64,000 bases of DNA from Blakeslea trispora (taxonomy: Eukaryota; Mucoromycota; Mucoromycetes; Mucorales; Choanephoraceae), in assembly GCA_025331445.1 (NCBI GenBank), contig JAIWNE010000095.1:62001-126000 (forward strand), read 5' to 3'. Positions 25,538-35,988 of this stretch are shown piece by piece. The stretch's first letter is position 1. Every line of letters begins with the position of its first letter. The notes beneath the pieces were generated by a model. The model did not search any database, had not been told where the DNA came from, and worked only from the letters and a program-made list of their open reading frames with translations. Position numbers and translations under genes: made by a program.

Positions 25538-26147
25538 ATGAGTACAATATTTTTGTATGAAGATGGGCATGGAAATGTTATTGATGAGAATGGTGGCCCT
25601 GAGCCCATGGATTACATTGTTGATCAGAATGAATTTCACTGTTGAGATAACTGCAACTCATACTGAGTATTTGGAAACTGCGACGTCCAGTGAATCTTCT
25701 CTGACTTGTCCAATGCTGATAGAAAAGTCAAGAGATGACATCCGTATGAAGGAGACAAAGACAAAACGAGATTATGTGCGTTATACTGTGCAGGATAAAG
25801 CTAGGTTTTTCGATCTGAAGATTGAAAAGTGTATGAGTGCATCAGCTGCAGCGAAGCAGTTGGGCATTCACATTCGAATAGCGCAGAGATGGGTTAACCA
25901 GTATAATATGTGCCCTGATAGTATTTTTAAGAATTGTAAAAAAGCAGGTCGCAAGTATATCTTGACCAAAGAGCATAAAACGACAGTGATCGACTTCATT
26001 GATGCTAATCCCTCTGCTACTGTTGTTGAAGCAACCGAGCATTTATTGAAGCGATTTCATGACCTGAAAGTTTCACGCAGCAATGTTTATAACTTTATGA
26101 GAAACAAATGCAACCTTTCGTTGAAAAAAGCCATCAAACTAGCCTGA
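25538..26147 (+). pseudogene. Truncated Tc1/IS630-like transposase (N-terminal part)
   Basis: An ATG at 25538 opens a short frame (MSTIFLYEDGHGNVIDENGG...) that stops at 25640. A second overlapping frame from about 25720 continues with the helix-turn-helix part: QDKARFFDLKIEKCMSASAA, AKQLGIHIRIAQRWVNQY, AGRKYILTKEHK, NPSATVVEATEHL and KVSRSNVYNFMRNKCNLSLK. This matches the two-HTH DNA-binding half of Tc1/IS630-type transposases common in Mucorales (from memory). The frame stops right after KKAIKLA, where the DDE catalytic domain would begin, and no DDE remnants follow. It is broken by an early frameshift and truncation. Confidence 0.7.
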
Positions 26148-26438
26148 TTTATCAGACTCAAGTAGAATTAAAATCAAAATAGAAAGTACCGTTTTACTAT
26201 GAGAAGATAGTGATTGTATTTATAATAAATGAATTGTATGCTAAGGTATGTGGGATATATTATTATTAAGTGTGAAATGCTTCTATGATTGAAGTGAATT
26301 ATAATGTAGTTTGACAGTTGTAACTAACTGATATGGTAATTCCCATTATGATAGATCATAGCTTCTTGAATGTGTGACGTAACCGACAATAGATTGGTAT
26401 CATGGACGTTCACCAAAGAAAACAATGTTATAAAAATG

Positions 26439-26482
26439 GAAAGAAGAAAAAAGAGAGAAGGAAAGAAGAAAAAAGAGAGAAG
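26439..26482. repeat. Perfect 22-bp purine tandem repeat, two copies
   Basis: Two head-to-tail copies of a 22-bp purine-only unit (GAAAGAAG-A6-GAGAGAAG type) at 26439-26460 and 26461-26482. It creates a Lys/Glu/Arg-rich spurious open frame. Confidence 0.85.
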
Positions 26483-26845
26483 GAGAAAAGTGTTAAACCC
26501 AGAAAACCGGTGACCGAAAAAGGAATTAATGGGAGAATAGCAAGCAATGGAGAGTGGAAGTATAAAAACTATGTACCTCATTTTGCATATCTGCTCACCT
26601 CAGTTAATGTCTGCAATTGCTCACATTGTGTGCATATCATATATCACCCTATTCCACAAATTGTACAGCAGACAGTCGTTACACCGACACATTTTGCTTA
26701 TAAGCAGCTAGCGAAAGCCATCTATCACAATAAACATCTTTGTACGGGAGGGAAAGAAAACAGGAACCATCATTGGGGTGAATGGGCTGGTGGTTTTATT
26801 TTTCAAGTCAAGGATATAATGAAAGGGGAGGGAGTGATAAGCATA

Positions 26846-27151
26846 CTAATAGCAGAATGTTGTACCGGCATTCTTGTTGTGAGACTTGTCAATTATTTGA
26901 TACAGAGTAGAGATAGGCACGCGAGGCGAGAGTGGCATAGGCGATTTGGATGGGATCGTACTGTAGTTCCAAAACGAGAAGCTGATCCGCGCCAATGTGC
27001 ATAGATTCTTCTTGATTGTCAATGCATCAAGGTTATCCAAAGAGCTAGGGAAGACAAGTGTCGCTACTCCCACCATGATATACAAACCTTGGAGTTGCCT
27101 GTATACCATGAAAAACGATATCCGGTAGCCTAAACAATTGATGGTCAGTCG

Positions 27152-27185
<34 letters not shown>

Positions 27186-27880
27186 GTGCATACAGTTGAA
27201 TTGGAAGACAAAGCAGATGTCCAGGCTGTAACGATCCATGGTGTCTTTGGATAATGTTGCTGGGCGAAGGGTGTCCATGCAGAGTGAGTGCTTGTTTGTT
27301 GAAGAGTTGCCTGGCTTCACCTCGTCAAAGCCCCAAGGGTGGCCATACTTTGATTGGATGATGGTGGATATGACAGCGTCAGGGCGGATATCGGATACTT
27401 CTTCATTCTTGTTTGCCCAGCGCAAAACGACATTCTGTTGAGGGTTCGAGAGGAGGGGGTGTCAATACGGGATCAATGTAAGTTGATTGCAATTCAGTTT
27501 CTCCAAGGGAATCCATGTCTACAGTTTCTCGGGTAGGGAGTTTGACCACACTATGTAGAAGGAATGGGTGGAGAGAAAGGAGGAATGAACATGATGGTAA
27601 CAGATTGCTCATCGAGGTAATTGGTAAACGTAAAGTTAAGCTTGAAATAGATCGTTTGCAGACAGCTCAACTTCCTAATAGTTTGGACAGTCTGGCCCAT
27701 CAGGTTAATATGTTTTGTTTTGCTGAAATAGACCTCTATAGACATCAATACCTTGACGAATCTTGAGCAAGCAAGCAACGATAAGTTCTGTCGTGTTGAG
27801 CCCTTAACATTTGTATAGAAACATTTTACGCTTATTGTATCTGTCTTTTTTTTTCTTTTTGTGAGAGACACTAATAGGTC
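26846..27880 (-). pseudogene. Decayed copy of a Mucoralean multicopy protein family
   Basis: Minus-strand frames at 27045-27425 and 26846-27211 resemble a protein type I remember as abundant and of unknown function in Mucoralean genomes. Visible blocks are EVSDIRPDAVISTIIQSKYG, GFDEVKPGNSSTNKHSLCMD, TLRPATLSKDTMDRYSLDIC, and after a break GYRISFFMVYRQLQGLY and ATLVFPSSLDNLDALTIKKN. A T27 run on the plus strand (27152-27178) interrupts the gene and shifts the frame. Upstream parts up to about 27880 are in other frames. The EVKP/CMDTLR pattern suggests a nuclease-like fold to me, but that is only an impression. Confidence 0.5.
27152..27178. repeat. T27 homopolymer
   Basis: A 27-nt run of T, the longest homopolymer I noticed in the window, lying inside the pseudogene at 26846-27880. 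On the coding strand it is a poly-A tract coding lysines. It may be a slippage expansion or the tail of a small retroposed insertion. Confidence 0.9.
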
Positions 27881-28826
27881 TTGAGTTATATAGTGAGACT
27901 TTAGGGTTGAGAATAGCCTTATAATTTAAGACAAAAAGCCTGCAATTGCAGCTTTGGGTTCTAAGGTGTTTACACAATAAGCTCCTTATATCTTCTTTGC
28001 CGTACAACAACTGGGAAACTCTTGAAACAATTTTATGTAGAATATGACTCAAAGTAAGATAGGACAAAACAAGTCAAGCAACTAGGTTGGGGGTAACAAG
28101 GGAAGAGGGCAGATTTTGCTTATCTTCCAAAGTCAAAAAAAAACAAGATATAAAAGTTTGAAAAAAGAATCTCGTGCAATACTAGACAAAAGCGTTTTGT
28201 TTCAGTTCTAATGCTCTGTTGTGATCACAAAGTGGCATGGATGGATTGTTTTGAAGTTTAGTACTTCACTTGCTTAAATAAATTAAAGCATCCACTTTTA
28301 TGTTGAGATTTCTTTTCAAAATGGTTACGACCAGCACTGTAGTTTGAACTGCTATAGCAAAGCCTGTTCGAATTTCTCGCTCATGTTGACCAAACTATGT
28401 TGGTTTCTCTTTATTTTGGATCAAGAGCTTAGTCTCTTTTTTTTTTAATGAGCATTGTTCTTTTGATTTTGTGAACAAACAATTTCCGGTAATTGTGTCT
28501 TTAGCAAAATCACCAAGAATCTAGACACTGCTTCCGCTAATTAACGAGCCATGAAGGATTTAGTGAGTACCAAAGTCAACTCCTACAATCCTTTTCTATC
28601 TATCTACTTTAGCTATCCTATGACCCATTTGATGTTTTACTTTGATGTGCTAGAGATGTTTGTGCCCCCCCCTTTTCTTTATGACCAGCTCTCCTCTAGT
28701 TATAGTTGTCCTTCTATAATCGGATATATGATCTCTGAAAAAAAAAAAGTCTCTGTACAAATTGCATGCCTTTCTTTTGTGGTTTATTGTTATGCGTGCT
28801 TATAGTTTACTACAACGGAAGTCAGT
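27881..28826. other. Intergenic region
   Basis: AT-rich DNA downstream of the C2-domain gene, which is on the minus strand. Short overlapping open frames around 28551-29034 on the plus strand are shadows of leader or minus-strand coding sequence. Nothing is supported. Confidence 0.4.
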
Positions 28827-30272
28827 TTATTTCCAGTCTTTGTCCTGCATCTTGTGGTGTCTTTCGTCATCTGAAGAGTCTGAGCTTGAGCTTGAGGAAT
28901 CATGCTTGTTTTTGTGCTTCTTCTCCTTCTTCATCTTTTTCTTTTCCTCTTTCTCTTGCTTTTTACACTTTTTCTTCTCGTCCTTTTCATCCCTCTTGTC
29001 CTTCACATGGCTAGGGTGCGAGGAAGCACTTTGATGGTTGACATGTTGCTGAGGAGGAACAGGATACTGCTGATTCTGATGTTGGGGAGTAGGTTGACTA
29101 TGTTGCTTCTCAGGCTGCAGGTATCCTGGAGGAATGACAAAAGGCTTACTCTCACCTTGTTGATGCTTTTTCTCTTCCTCTTCTTTCTTGTCAAAATGCT
29201 CTTTAAGTTCATGTGCACCCCAAGCTGACAAGCCCAATGCAGCAACACCAGCTAAAGCGCCGCCACCATATTTCTAAAAAAAAAACCACATTCATGTGAG
29301 TTTATGAGCACTTTTTTCTGTAGACACACTTACTGCCCAATTAGGAAGTTTGCCTTTAGCTTTAGCTTCCTCGAATTCTCTAGGAGTCATCTTGTCTGGG
29401 CTTACAACACCATCTTTGTCAAGCAAGTTTTTAGCAGATTCGCTACTAAAACTGTTGTTGCTTGGCATATAAGAGTTGCCTTCTCCAGCATAAGAGACTG
29501 CAGCAGGAGGTGTGAAAGGAGGAGGATTTCCTACACCATAGTTTTGAGGAATAGGGTTAGCAGGACCCAAGGAGGCAAATGAGCTTTGACGGCTGTTTTC
29601 ATTGCTGTTATAGGAGCCATGTTGATTCTTGTTCAAGTCCATACCACCAAAAGATGAAGTCATGGATCCCACAGAATCATTGCTCTAATCCATTCCACGT
29701 AAGCTAAATATCGTTTTCTCTCTATTTTTTGGTGTACATTTTATGCGCTTACCTTGAAGGAGAGATTCAGTTTGAGTTCACCAAATGATTCATTTGAGTT
29801 TGAATAGAGAGGAACCCATTTAGATTCATGACCTCGTTCACAAACATCTCTTAAAGAGACTCTTCCTGTAGCAACAACGCCTCCGTTGCTAGGATTTTCA
29901 TTGACTAACTCAATGTTCAAGTCGCCTTGGTTTCTTGGCATGTTGCTAAGCCCGCTTCCAATGAGTAATATGCCTTTAATCTCACGTGACTTTTATGCTT
30001 ACCATGTTAAGGTGTTTTCCCAGCGGATTTCGGGTCCACTTCTGGAATGTGTACGATGCTTCTCTGATTCCTGAACAAAGCAGCCAACAAATAGTTGGGC
30101 ATCTTTTGTGTTATATTAGTTTTCTTTTTTCTTTTTAACTGTACATGATAACCTACTGTTTAATTTGGAAGGAAGTCCGCGTATGGTTTCTATTCATAAA
30201 TTGTTTAGAATAATTCGTTTAATAATTTAGATAAATCATACCAGGGTGAACAGTCAATTGTCCAGCAGTCAT
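28827..30272 (-). CDS. C2-domain protein with glycine-rich and Lys/Ser-rich tail
   Basis: Six exons on the minus strand (30272-30242, 30189-30157, 30102-30003, 29945-29753, 29684-29334, 29273-28827) give 384 aa. The first ~119 residues form a C2-like beta sandwich: MTAGQLTVHPETIRGLP, LFVGCFVQESEKHRTHS, SGPEIRWENTLTC, GDLNIELVNENP and FGELKLNLSFK. The usual calcium-binding aspartates are mostly absent, so binding is probably calcium-independent (inference). A Ser/Asn/Pro-rich linker follows. Near residue 235 there is a glycine/alanine-rich segment KYGGGALAGVAALGLSAWGA, which could be a glycine zipper or membrane-inserting helix. The tail is Gln/Pro rich, then extremely Lys/Glu rich, then a run of serines. 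The two very short first exons (31 and 33 nt) are needed for the C2 start. Function unknown; membrane association is likely. Confidence 0.78.
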
Positions 30273-32057
30273 ATTGTAACAAGTAATAAAGAAAAAAGCA
30301 AAAAAGAAAATAGAATGCAACCAAGTCCTTTTTTATACAAACTGTCTTGAAGACCGACGGTTACACGGAAATAGATTCTTTTTTTAGATAATAATAATAA
30401 TAATAATATGCGCTCATAGATAATAATTGGCTTACTCTAAAACTCGATGACTTGCATCATTTCCCAGGAATTAGCAGTTTCGATAATTAGCATAGCATTA
30501 ATTTAGGGATTCTATATGACGTGCAATGTTTATCTGATAGTATCTTCTTGCTGAGAGACAAGACGCAATAGGTATGTAAAAACATCAAAATAAAATAGAG
30601 TTGTTTCGGTTTGTTGGTTTCCGGAAAAGATTGTTCAAAGACATTGCTCATAAACAAAGTTGAAGAAGTGATAAGCTATGTTATTACTTTGAATACTCTA
30701 CAAGGCCTGACAAAGAACAGCCTTTCTTTTCTTGCTTGCAGCTTGAACTTTTGGATGTCTAACTCTAACATTTGTTACATCATATGGACACTATTTCCTG
30801 ACAAGTACTTGTTTGTCTTTGTCCAGGTTTATCTGCATATCACTTACAACCCATGCAAAAAAGGCAAGAGTATAGGGTTGATTAAATTGAATACGCTTTT
30901 TCTATAAGTTTTTCTTTGCGTTTTTATCAGAAATTTGAGAAAGTCCTTTTTTTGTTTCTTTGATATCGCCACCATTGAGAATTAATGAAAGACGGATTGT
31001 GACAACACAAAGTTATCTTCTTTTTTTTTTCTTCTAATTGACCGAGAGTTTGGTTGAACAGCTATTTACAAGTTTCGGTACTCAAGCTCACCAGGCTATT
31101 GTTTGACCTTAGTAGGAAAAGACCATCTATTTTGGTTCACTTTGTTGTAGATTAAGTTAGCAAAGATAACATAGTTCAGAAATGTAGTCTATTCCTCAAA
31201 CATATCTTACTACGATCTATCAGCCAGATTATTTGTTCCAATTTTATGCAAAGTAAGTAAGCGGCCTAAAGCAGCCCTTATCGTTTATTGATAGATTGTA
31301 GCGATATATAAACATGAAACAATAGAGCAGTGAGCAACTCCAATAAAAAAAAAGAAAATCGAAAACGGTTTTGTATTCACTATATGGGCGACGGATGATA
31401 GCATTTTGCAATCAATCTAATGTTGTGATTGATTGTCTATTCTGGAGAAGACGAGTGGACCGAACAACAGATTGACTCAATTTTTCTTATCTTCCAAAGA
31501 ACCTTGACAAAAAAAAAGCGTTTAGGCATCGATAGACATTTGCGCAAGTGCATAGTATTTGACGAATGATACAGGCAAGATTTGCACAAATGAACCGAAA
31601 AATGATTTCGAGGTTTTGTCGGAAGAGACAGTATTATATCCGAGAGCTGACTGTTACTTGAACAAACTTCAAAGCATCAATTAACAAAGACTGAAATGTC
31701 ACTTATCTGAGGTTTGTATGAGTAACCATTCATTGTTACAATTGCCTAAAAAAAAAAGAGCGACAGCATATAGCTTATATTAAATGAACAAATCTATTTT
31801 ATTTGGCTTGGCAAGGTAACATTTGCTTCTCTCTGATAACAAGCATTTGATGTTTGCAAAAAAAGAAAAAATGACACTTATCTACCTTGCATAAACTAAA
31901 GAAAATAGATACCTTTTTTCTCTCTCCAAGAAATACAAAATTCAAGCTCTACAAATAAGCAATTTCCCAAGATACCAAAAAGTGATCGTCCTTAACGTAG
32001 TACTAAACATCAATTGTTACACAGAATGAAGCCATTCAAGTTCTAGGCAAATTGATT
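30273..32057. other. Intergenic region between divergent genes
   Basis: 1.8 kb of AT-rich DNA between the C2-domain gene and the GT15 gene. It includes a (TAA)n microsatellite near 30390-30407. The open frame at 30611-30907 lacks protein-like features. Pyrimidine tracts near 31915-31925 may belong to the GT15 promoter. Confidence 0.4.
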
Positions 32058-33355
32058 ATGAATTGCTTATCCTTTCCTGAGCCTCTGACCAAACCCGCTT
32101 TGATGCTAACCCTTACCAATCGCATACTACAAATCTTTTTATGCATACTTGTGGCTTTGTCTTTGCTCTTTTTATCTTCAAGGAATTTTGTTCATCGCAG
32201 ATCTCAAGATGCAGATTATAGTGTTGGGAGCTCGATCTGGCAGCATGAGAACCCTACCAAACTCAAGTTTCCTCATGACCGTTTCAAGGCAGCATTTGTT
32301 ACATTTGCCAAAAATGACTCTGCTTCACTTACTAGTCTCAGAATGACAGTCCGCAATTCGGAAGATCAATTCAACTCAAACCATCAATATCCATATATCA
32401 TCTTTACAGATCAAACTTTAAGCGCAGAATACCGTGAACTAGCTAGTTCGTTGATTGCTGACCCATCACAAATGATATTTGAAAGAGTTGGGCCAGAATT
32501 CTATGGTTATCGTGGAGATACTGATTTAGAAAGAGCCGCCACTACCAGAGAATCAATGGCAAATATAGTTTCTGGAGATAGTGAAGATTATCGATTTCTC
32601 TCAAGATTCATGGCTGGTACCATTTTCAAGTAAGAAAGAAAGAAAGAGAAAAGACAAACTATACAAAGTACGAATTGACCAACACTTCTTTTTTTGTAAA
32701 AACCAGACATCCTTTAGTTCAAGAATTAGATTATATGTGGCGATTTGAAATAGGAACTGAATACATTTGTCCTATGGATAAAGATCCATTTGAATATATG
32801 CAAAAGCATAACAAGAGCATCTCATTTTCCATAGCACTGTATGAATTTAAAGAGACTATTCCATCACTTTATCAAACCACGCTTGAATTCGCTCAACATC
32901 ATCCCGCCTGGATACAACCTAAAGCAGACCCCAAATCTCTTTGGAAATTCGTTTTAAACAGTGAGGATGAATTCAATGCTTGTCATTTTTGGAATAATTT
33001 TCAGGCAAGTTAGCATAGCTTCAACCTAAAAAAAAAAGCACTCATCTCTATAACATCATTTCAGATTTCAAGGTTGGATTTCTTTAAAGGAAAACAATAC
33101 CAATCCTTCTTTGACTATATCGATCAAACCAATGGTATATTCTATGAAAGATGGGGCGATCCCATCATTCAAACATTAGGTGCAGTCATGTTTCTCAAGA
33201 AAGAAGACATTCATTTTTGGGATGACATTGGGTATAGAGTATCTAATTACTTTACGCATTGTCCATCGGATAAGTCATTGTACTCTAAATGTAGTTGCCG
33301 ACCACAACAAAACTTTGATGATAATAGTTACAGTTGTCTAAAATACTTTTTTTGA
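32058..33355 (+). CDS. GT15 alpha-1,2-mannosyltransferase (Kre2/Mnt1/Ktr type)
   Basis: Golgi type II membrane enzyme that adds alpha-1,2-mannose from GDP-mannose to O- and N-linked glycans. Three exons (32058-32629, 32707-33004, 33065-33355) give 386 aa. A single N-terminal anchor lies at about residues 20-43 (ILQIFLCILVALSLLFL) after a short cytoplasmic tail. The catalytic domain has the family motifs FKAAFVTFAKN, FTDQTL, DYMWRFEIGTEYICPMDKDP and GIFYERWGDP, whose Glu is the proposed nucleophile in Kre2. The second intron must use a GC donor (CAG|GCAAGT) to keep IS-RLDFF in frame. The apparent TTG at 32052 is not the start; the ATG at 32058 is. It converges with a GT71 gene, with 58 bp between the stops. 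Confidence 0.93.
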
Positions 33356-33413
33356 ATTTATACATGTAACATAAAAAAGAAAACTATTCTTTTATATATT
33401 TCTAATCCAAGCA

Positions 33414-35247
33414 CTATTCATCGTCTTCTGCCAAATTTCCTTTTGCATGTGCCTTTCTTTCTTTATCCAGGGCAATAAGCTGCTCGCCAATATTTTTCTC
33501 TTTGCTGTTCAGTTGTCTTATCTTGTCCTTGTTGTTGATACATGAAGTCTCAAACTGCCAGTTTTCACCTTCAGCAAAATGTGTGAATTTCATATAACGA
33601 TCGTCCCATCTGTTTTTATCTCTCAAAATACCACCGTTCCACCACCAGGGTCTATTGTCGTTTGTATCTAGATGAAGTTGGTTGCCACAGACAGTACCAT
33701 CTGCGCCATCATCGCCTAATCCTCCAATGACTGCACCATATGATTTGACAAAGGCATAAGGTGTTTGAACCATCTCAAATCCAATCCAAAATGTCTAAAA
33801 AAAAAAGAAGAGAGTTTGGTTTAGCAATCGCAAACAAGGATCTTCCTCCAAGAAATACACTACCTCTTTATCACCATGAACATGTTGGTACGAAACCTTG
33901 TCTCTTTCTTGCTTGTCATTCATCTTACATGTTGCCAACAGCCCAAGCAGTACTTTCTTCTTGTTCATTACTACAATACCTGATTCTTGTTCATGAGCAG
34001 AGGTTGTCTTCCACCATCTAGATTCTTTTACGTATGAACTATAAGATGGCAAGAATGACTTGATCCAAGTACGGCCTTCATCATAATTATCAAACAAAGT
34101 ACGATCCAGAAAGAATAAAGTACCAGTGGCTTGATAGCCAGGATCTTCAAAGAAAGATTCAGGTTTCTTGAACATAAAGACATCAGCATCCATCAAGGTG
34201 ACTTCGGAGAAAGAGGATGCCAACATCGCGTATGCCTTGATAGACCAACCACCCAGCTGAGTATAGTCATTGTCAATACGAGTTGATATGTCCACGGTTG
34301 AGACATTAGGAATAGACTCAAAGTAGGCACGCTTTTCTTCGGAAAGGTCCCATTCGTTAATGTAAAAGATCTCAATAGGCATATCCGATTTCAATATCTC
34401 CCGAATTGCTTGAACAGAAGTAGCAGCATGTTTGAATTGACCGTTACCTACACACATGACAATACCTTGCCCAGAGCTATGGCGTTTGTTAATCTCAAAT
34501 ACGTTCTTCCAATAAGGTCGAACCCAAGGGTATAGAATCTCTTCCAATTGCTCATAGAGTTTCCAGCTGTCTCGGTAAGCTGGGTCTGTTTCAACATTGA
34601 TTTTTCCTTCAGCAATGATTTGGTCAAAGTATTGATATAGTGATTTGAAGGTACGCTCCTGAGCAGTCAGTGACTTGAATTGAGGCTTTTCTTCAGGGAT
34701 TGTCAACAGATCTGATGCTAATTGATGGCCGAGAGGGGATTTCAATAAGGCCATGGTCTCTTCTGCAAAATAACAACAAAGAAAATTGATAGTATAGGAT
34801 TAGCATCAGTCAACAGATGTAGATTTGCTTGAATGGAAACTACCTTTCCATTGTTCTACTGGTGTAGGTATAGCAATATAGTATTTGTCAAATAAATCTG
34901 GCTGACTTTCTTTCAAAATTGTCATGTCTAAATTATGAAAAATGTTTAGAAATAAAATAGCTGTCTTCTTCCTTTTTCTTCTTCTTACTTGGCTCTATAA
35001 CACTTCTATTATCTAAAATTCTTTGTTGGCGCTGTCTTTCTTTTTCGAGGGCTTGCTCCAACAGCAACTGTATTTCTTGCTCTTTTACTTTCTTCAGAGC
35101 CAACCGAGCAGCTTCTTCTTCCTGCTCTTTACGGAGTGTGTTTTGTTGCTCCAAGTCTAATACATATCGAAACAGATAACATAGAAAGAAAACAACCAAC
35201 ACAATCGATACGAGCCGTACTAAGCGGCTGTTCATTTGTGATTTCAT
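33414..35247 (-). CDS. GT71 alpha-1,3-mannosyltransferase (Mnn1 type)
   Basis: Golgi type II enzyme of the Mnn1/GT71 family, which caps fungal glycans with alpha-1,3-mannose. Four exons on the minus strand (35247-34989, 34927-34844, 34762-33864, 33794-33414) give 540 aa. The N-terminus MKSQMNSRLVRLVSIV leads into a transmembrane anchor (~residues 9-28), then a charged coiled-coil stem (KEQEEEAARLALKKVKEQE). The catalytic domain contains GIVMCVGNGQFKHA, the metal/nucleotide DxD motif in EVTLMDADVFMFKKPE and a downstream QESGIVVMNKKK block. The last exon carries GGLGDDGADGTVCGNQLH. A second Met at residue 5 could also start. It lies tail-to-tail with the GT15 gene, which probably serves the same Golgi glycan pathway. 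Confidence 0.9.
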
Positions 35248-35782
35248 CTATTGAAAAGGAGAGGGTAATAGGTGAAAAAAAGAAAAAAAGATTTAAGGAA
35301 AGGCAATAGTTGGAGAAAAAGGAACGAAAAAAAAAAGTTTAATTAGAAGGGGCCTAATTGTTAGTCCAAATAAAGCTTTTTCCTATTACATGGTTGTACA
35401 AGTAGGAGCAATCAGCAAACTAGAATGGGTGATAATGTCGGTGCACAAAAAAAAAACCAATCGGCGGTTACCAAAAAACGACTTGAAGGGAAGATTAAAA
35501 AAAAGACTTGATAAAATGCCAATATAGTCAGCTATTGAGTGGGGGTTTCTTTTTTTGTATACATAAAGATGAGCTCCTTCACAGCCAGTTTTGTGTGGTT
35601 CTTACATACTATGGTTACAGATTTGTTATTTGAGTAAACTTCTTATTGCTGGCAGTGCATACAAATAATAATTGAATCAATGTCAAAATAAAGGCTTATC
35701 CCCCCTTTTTTTTTCTATATATAAAATGATTTACCAATAAACTTTAAATGCACAGCTTCTAGAGAAAAAGAGAGAGAGAGTG

Positions 35783-35949
35783 ATGACTGCAACAAACATC
35801 AAGTCTCTGCTGTTGGGCTACTTTGCTGTATTTCTCTACATGAGCCTCCTAGGTAACCCCTCCCCCTCCCTTTAATCATAAAAATAAAGCATGAATGATC
35901 AATACACCTCTAATCTACCTCAACAGTCATGTTTTGTTTATATCGTTAA
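35783..35949 (+). CDS. Possible 30-aa single-pass membrane microprotein
   Basis: Two candidate exons (35783-35852 and 35927-35949) with GTAACC...ACAG splice signals give a 30-aa peptide MTATNIKSLLLGYFAVFLYM plus ten further residues ending in LYR. It is almost entirely one transmembrane helix with a positive end. A TATATATAAA-like box lies near 35717-35726, about 60 bp upstream. I do not recognise it. Its size is like those of small subunits of ER or mitochondrial membrane complexes. It lies between the divergent GT71 gene and the convergent KIN17 gene. It could also be chance; evidence is limited to the promoter-like box, splice sites and hydrophobicity. Confidence 0.35.
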
Positions 35950-35988
35950 AGTGAGGATTGATTATCATAATGAAAACTATTGTTTTAT

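Noticed and set aside
26402..27004. 200-aa Lys-rich plus-strand frame
   Set aside because: Made by a purine tandem repeat and antisense to the decayed Mucoralean family gene.
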